In this document: positions 61,056-64,000 of the stretch, piece after piece
Layout of the letters: the number at the start of each line of letters is the position of its first letter
Numbering within the stretch: the stretch's first letter is position 1
Source of the DNA: Lachnospiraceae bacterium
Lineage (GTDB): Bacteria > Bacillota > Clostridia > Lachnospirales > Lachnospiraceae
NCBI GenBank assembly: GCA_024690205.1
Contig: JAILCX010000089.1
Coordinates: 27,112 to 91,111 of the forward strand
Length of the DNA stretch: 64,000 nt
Direction of reading: 5' to 3'
Notes under the pieces: generated by a model
What the model was told of the DNA's origin: nothing
The model's input: the letters and a program-made list of their open reading frames with translations, nothing else
The model's database searches: none
Program-made: the position numbers and the translations under genes

Positions 61056-61075
61056 TGATCGGAAAGGAGCAGCAA

Positions 61076-61957
61076 ATGGCAGAGAATAACGGAATGGGCT
61101 ATATGCCCAAAGAAGAAGTGATCGAGAAGTGGCAGTATGCTTCGAATCTAAGCGATGAAGAGCTTCTTGCCATGGATGAGGTGGAGTTCCGCGCACGTGT
61201 CCGCGAACGCAGCCACCATACACTTGAGATACAGGTCTATCATGCGGCATATCGTAACTTGACATTATCCGCAACACAGGCCGACCTTACAAAAAGACTT
61301 TTAAAGCTCTGGGTACAAAGAGGTCTTCCCACGGACGCACCCGAATACAAATATGCAAGCTTCCTTGTAGAAAGCGCAGATAAATTATCAAGAGGTGAAA
61401 GCGTTGACCTTAAGCCTTATACGCCGACTCCCGTAACAAAGGAGATGGAAGATAATTTCTTTACGATAGTCAAGGAGCGCCGTTCGGTCCGCGAGTTCAC
61501 GGATGAAGATGTACCCGATGAGATCCTTTACAAGGTACTTGAAGCAGGACTTTGGGCAGCACACGGCTGTAACGTTCAGTCGATCCGCTATGCGATCATC
61601 CGCGAAAAGACGACACCGGGACTCTTTAAGGGAAGTGATGTTCCGGGAGGCCCCATACATCTTTTGATCCTTCAGGATATGAGATGCTACAGGGCAAACA
61701 ACTTTACACCTGTGCGCAACCAGCTTCTCGATGCCGGTGCCGCAGGACAGAACATCGTACTTGCCGCTCATGCAGCAGGACTTGAGGGAGTATGGCTTAC
61801 ATTCCCCAACCAGGAATTTTCGGATCGTTTAAAGAATAAACTTAACCTGCCCGATTACATCCGTCCCGTTACATATGTGGATGTCGGATACGGTGATCAG
61901 ACACCTCATCCGCCTCTTCGCTGGCCTGTTGAGGATACTATACTTGCAAGCATCTGA
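61076..61957 (+). CDS. Nitroreductase-family flavoprotein with N-terminal extension
   Basis: 293 residues. The first 110 form an uncommon helical extension (MDEVEFRARVRERSHHTLEI; TKRLLKLWVQRGLPTDAPEY). The nitroreductase fold follows: VKERRSVREFTDEDVPDEIL gives the FMN phosphate-binding Arg residues, and AGAAGQNIVLAAHAAGLEGV with YGDQTPHPPLRW lies near the C-terminus. Members use FMN and NAD(P)H to reduce nitro compounds, quinones, enamides or C-halogen bonds; the substrate here is unknown. AAGGAGCAGCAA decides for ATG 61076 over ATG 61055, which overlaps the ATPase stop. Confidence 0.82.
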   Translation: MAENNGMGYMPKEEVIEKWQYASNLSDEELLAMDEVEFRARVRERSHHTLEIQVYHAAYRNLTLSATQADLTKRLLKLWVQRGLPTDAPEYKYASFLVESADKLSRGESVDLKPYTPTPVTKEMEDNFFTIVKERRSVREFTDEDVPDEILYKVLEAGLWAAHGCNVQSIRYAIIREKTTPGLFKGSDVPGGPIHLLILQDMRCYRANNFTPVRNQLLDAGAAGQNIVLAAHAAGLEGVWLTFPNQEFSDRLKNKLNLPDYIRPVTYVDVGYGDQTPHPPLRWPVEDTILASI

Positions 61958-61974
61958 CGAAAGGATCGATCTAC

Positions 61975-62670
61975 ATGAACATAGCTATTATCGGAGCAAG
62001 CCGCGGGATCGGCAAAGCTGCAGCATTGGAACTTGCTAAGACCGGAGAGCACCTGCTCATCACCGGACGTGATGAAGTAACCCTCCTTAAGACAAAGCAG
62101 GAGCTTCCGGATGATACGTTGGCATATCCGCTTGATACAACAAAGGAAGAAGATATAGATAAGCTGGTTGGCATATTTGAAAATGAATTTCCTTTGGACG
62201 GACTGGTTTTAAACGCTGCATCTTTTCCTGATCCGAAAACGCAGTGCTCGGTTCTTAAACCTTCGGTTTCTGAACTTACCGGTATACTTGATTCAAATGT
62301 AACGGCACATTATAGACTGGTTCAAAAGGTATTGCCGATCATACAAAAAAGCCCGGTTAAAAAGATCGTTATCATAGGCTCTACAAGCGGAGTACGTCAG
62401 GATAAAGGCGGGATCTACGGTATATCAAAGTGGGCACTTCGCTCCTATGCATATCAGTTAAGGGATGAAGCAAGGGAATATGGGATCGGAGTATCACTCA
62501 TCAATCCCGGCGGAACATTTACCGAAAAGAGGATCAAACAGGGTGAGGATGACAGACACCTCCTCGAAACTACCGATATAGCGCTTCTTATAGCAACGGT
62601 ATTTCGTCTGTCACCTCAGGCTGTGATAGAAGAGTTGAACATCCGGCCGCTTGCCGGAGATACATATTAG
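61975..62670 (+). CDS. Short-chain dehydrogenase/reductase
   Basis: 231 residues, SDR fold. GASRGIGKAAA is the NAD(P) loop, LNAASFPDP replaces the usual NNAG, and the catalytic Ser lies in IGSTSGV and Tyr-Lys in YGISKWAL. GVSLINPGGTFTEKR is the standard segment after the catalytic helix. It starts 17 bases after the nitroreductase and ends 22 bases before the racemase-like gene, so it belongs to the same operon. The substrate is not apparent. Confidence 0.85.
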   Translation: MNIAIIGASRGIGKAAALELAKTGEHLLITGRDEVTLLKTKQELPDDTLAYPLDTTKEEDIDKLVGIFENEFPLDGLVLNAASFPDPKTQCSVLKPSVSELTGILDSNVTAHYRLVQKVLPIIQKSPVKKIVIIGSTSGVRQDKGGIYGISKWALRSYAYQLRDEAREYGIGVSLINPGGTFTEKRIKQGEDDRHLLETTDIALLIATVFRLSPQAVIEELNIRPLAGDTY

Positions 62671-62692
62671 TTTTGAAAAAGGGGAAAAAGGA

Positions 62693-63463
62693 ATGGCTTT
62701 TGAAAATTTAAAAACGTATGGAGAACTCGGAAGTATAGGGCTTGCAACTCCCGGCGGCGGAGAGGTCATAGCCGCTGAACTTTTCAAATGGCTGCATCCG
62801 GATATCTCAATATCGGTATCACCTACAAAGATCGATACTCTTTCGCCGGAAGGACTAAAAGTCTTTTCGGAGCGCGTGATCGAGAACATGCAGTTTTACA
62901 GGGATTATGATCCTGTGGATGTCGTTTATCTTTCATGCACCTCGGGAAGCCAGGCGGGTGGTCCGGGCTATGACAGATACCTTTGCGAAGAGATAAAGAA
63001 GGCTGCAAATGCCAAAGCCGGATATACGACTACAACTGCAGTGTTAAAGGCATTACGGCTGGTAAATGCCAAAAAACTTTCGGTCGTAACACCTTATCCC
63101 AATGATGTGAACGAGATGGAAAAAGAATACCTTGAAAGCGAAGGATTTACTGTGCTGAACATAAACGGTATAAAGACTGCAGACCCTAGAAACCCGAATC
63201 TCATCACGAAGATAACTCCAAAGACCATATATGAATTTGCTCTCGAGCACACGGATCCCGAAGCTGATGTATTGTTCTTAAGCTGTACCGGATTGCTGGC
63301 GCTTGATATCATTGAGACACTTGAAAAGGATCTCAATATTCCGGTAATCAATTCAAACCAGAGCACCATATGGCTCATAGGAGAACATTTCGGAAAGCAC
63401 AGCGCCAAAGCCGAGCATCTTGGAAGCATATTCAAGCTTGGGACAGGCGTCATAGATAAGTAA
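62693..63463 (+). CDS. Asp/Glu racemase-superfamily protein (maleate isomerase-like)
   Basis: 256 residues. The two catalytic-type Cys are in VYLSCTSGSQAGG and LFLSCTGLLALDII, each at the end of a beta-strand as in maleate isomerase, arylmalonate decarboxylase and Asp/Glu/hydantoin racemases. SIGLATPGGGEVIAAELF starts the fold, and VVTPYPNDVNEMEKEYLE precedes the second half. ATG 62693 has AAAAAGG upstream; a longer frame from 62651 would overlap the SDR. A thiazoline carboxylate racemase would be a natural partner of the hydrolase at 57793, since that enzyme takes the L form, but maleate-type chemistry is an alternative. It is the last gene of the operon. Confidence 0.83.
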   Translation: MAFENLKTYGELGSIGLATPGGGEVIAAELFKWLHPDISISVSPTKIDTLSPEGLKVFSERVIENMQFYRDYDPVDVVYLSCTSGSQAGGPGYDRYLCEEIKKAANAKAGYTTTTAVLKALRLVNAKKLSVVTPYPNDVNEMEKEYLESEGFTVLNINGIKTADPRNPNLITKITPKTIYEFALEHTDPEADVLFLSCTGLLALDIIETLEKDLNIPVINSNQSTIWLIGEHFGKHSAKAEHLGSIFKLGTGVIDK

Positions 63464-63493
63464 ACTCACCTCCTTAATCATTCATATTTTGAG

Positions 63494-63516
63494 AAAGCAG
63501 CTTCGGCTGCTTTTTT
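63494..63516 (+). terminator. Rho-independent terminator of the organosulfur operon
   Basis: AAAGCAGC pairs with GCTGCTTT around the tetraloop TTCG, followed by more T. It lies 31 bases after the racemase-like stop. Confidence 0.93.
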
Positions 63517-63878
63517 GTTCGTGTTTCGGTGATCTGAAGATGGAAATCATCCGATTTCAAGACGGAAATCTTCACATTTTTAAGGGCGGAAGATAGCTCG
63601 ATGGGGAGCCGTAAAGAAGATCCTCCGGGGTCTGAGCAGATTAATTACGTGAAAAAAGTATGAAAACCTGTGAATTCACGTAGGAATAAGTTCCGGTGGG
63701 AATGGTGCCGATTTTATGATTTCTACTACATAAGTAAAAATATCCAAAGATCGGCACCATATCTGTTGGTTTAATATTCTGGCTATATTTTCAAAATTTA
63801 TTAGTTCATGCTAGAATCAGACGAGATGGAATATTGTCTATCAATTTTATTGACGATGGAAGTGGAAAGACGCGAGGT
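63517..63878 (+). other. Intergenic region with two inverted repeats, no convincing gene
   Basis: About 360 bases. It holds an inverted repeat TACGTGAA (63646-63653) / TTCACGTA (63675-63682), a second at 63703-63759 listed separately, and a possible weak promoter TTCAAA (63790-63795), 16 bases, TAGAAT (63812-63817) for the next gene. Short open frames here, for example an 18-codon one near 63540, lack good ribosome sites. Confidence 0.6.
63703..63759. repeat. Ten-base inverted repeat TGGTGCCGAT
   Basis: TGGTGCCGAT (63703-63712) and its exact complement ATCGGCACCA (63750-63759) flank 37 AT-rich bases. It lacks a T run after the second arm. It might be an RNA stem, a protein-binding pair or a remnant of a small mobile element; nothing more can be said. 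Confidence 0.5.
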
Positions 63879-64000
63879 ATGTTTGGAATGTTTATTAATG
63901 AACTCGTTGGTGCATTAGTACAGGTATTGCTATTTTCTTTAATTCCCCTGATCTTTTGGCTGATATTTGCCAGGAGAAAACAGAACTTTTTTAAGTGGAT
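63879..64000 (+). CDS. Membrane protein N-terminus, possibly CPBP intramembrane protease (cut by window edge)
   Basis: The frame from ATG 63879 stays open to the right edge. It starts MFGMFINELVGALVQVLLFS, giving one hydrophobic helix, then LIFARRKQNFFKW. A first helix followed by a basic patch and an FFKW-type turn resembles the start of CPBP-family intramembrane glutamic proteases, but only 40 residues are visible, so the family is a tentative guess. CGCGAGG lies directly upstream of the ATG. Confidence 0.4.
   Translation, partial: MFGMFINELVGALVQVLLFSLIPLIFWLIFARRKQNFFKW

Noticed and set aside
1..64000. CRISPR arrays, tRNA or rRNA genes, insertion sequences, prophage
   Set aside because: No regularly spaced repeats, no tRNA-like T-loop motifs, no transposase or integrase frames and no phage structural genes were seen on either strand.

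Overview
The window is about 64 kb of a low-to-moderate-GC Firmicutes chromosome, most likely a butyrate-producing Lachnospiraceae (genus not determined). The grounds are a six-gene crotonyl-CoA/butyryl-CoA operon (thl-crt-hbd-bcd-etfB-etfA), the rpmE-DUF1385-prmC-prfA order, a long-form ribosome hibernation factor, a preQ1-I riboswitch on queT, AT-rich sigma-A-type promoters, strong AGGAGG ribosome sites, and several families I associate with Lachnospiraceae. All recognised genes but queT lie on the + strand. I saw no rRNA, tRNA, CRISPR array, insertion sequence or prophage.

Layout. 1-4267: the tail of a secreted 5'-nucleotidase, a 65-aa protein of unknown function, meso-diaminopimelate dehydrogenase, a secreted metalloprotease-like protein, an SDR oxidoreductase and a thioredoxin-reductase-like flavoprotein. 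4300-9580: a secreted SH3/NlpC-P60 cell-wall hydrolase, hpf, a GT-C-like membrane protein with a GtrA protein, and a GNAT acetyltransferase. 9600-15824: the butyrate operon, with a clear promoter and terminator. 15873-22423: a CgeB-like glycosyltransferase, mtnA, yvcK, queT (-), a class II aldolase, a PHP phosphoesterase and a PpiC-type lipoprotein foldase. 22438-31437: htpG followed by four tightly coupled uncharacterised genes, including a diverged Hsp70/actin-like ATPase. 31455-39286: a polar amino-acid ABC importer, a PurF homologue lacking the N-terminal nucleophile Cys, a CmpB-type membrane protein, an acyl-CoA ligase and a sodium:solute symporter. 39300-44414: a candidate structured element, rho, then rpmE with a structured leader, DUF1385, prmC and prfA. 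44505-56107: a FapA-like protein with tandem repeats, a degenerate receiver/HD-GYP protein, aspS, birA, a lipase-like protein, a FIST sensor, an iron-hydrogenase-like/GGDEF/EAL protein and a LysR regulator.

The most striking region is 56200-63516. A sigma-A promoter drives a 37-codon leader ORF with a good Shine-Dalgarno site and three consecutive Cys codons. It is followed by a strong intrinsic terminator whose 5' arm can instead pair with a segment just after the Cys codons. This has the parts of a cysteine-responsive transcription attenuator. Behind it is an eight-gene operon: M20 amidohydrolase, 2-aminothiazoline-4-carboxylate (ATC) hydrolase-family protein, SsuABC/TauABC-like importer, nitroreductase-like protein, SDR and an Asp/Glu-racemase-superfamily protein. 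The simplest reading is uptake of an organosulfur compound, perhaps ATC itself (the cyanide-cystine adduct), and its conversion to cysteine by racemase, ring-opening hydrolase and carbamoyl amidohydrolase, switched on by Cys-tRNA shortage.

The other system worth attention is the htpG-linked chaperone-like cluster (22438-31437), which may be a membrane-tethered Hsp90/Hsp70-like machine. All assignments come from reading the sequence; no database search was run.
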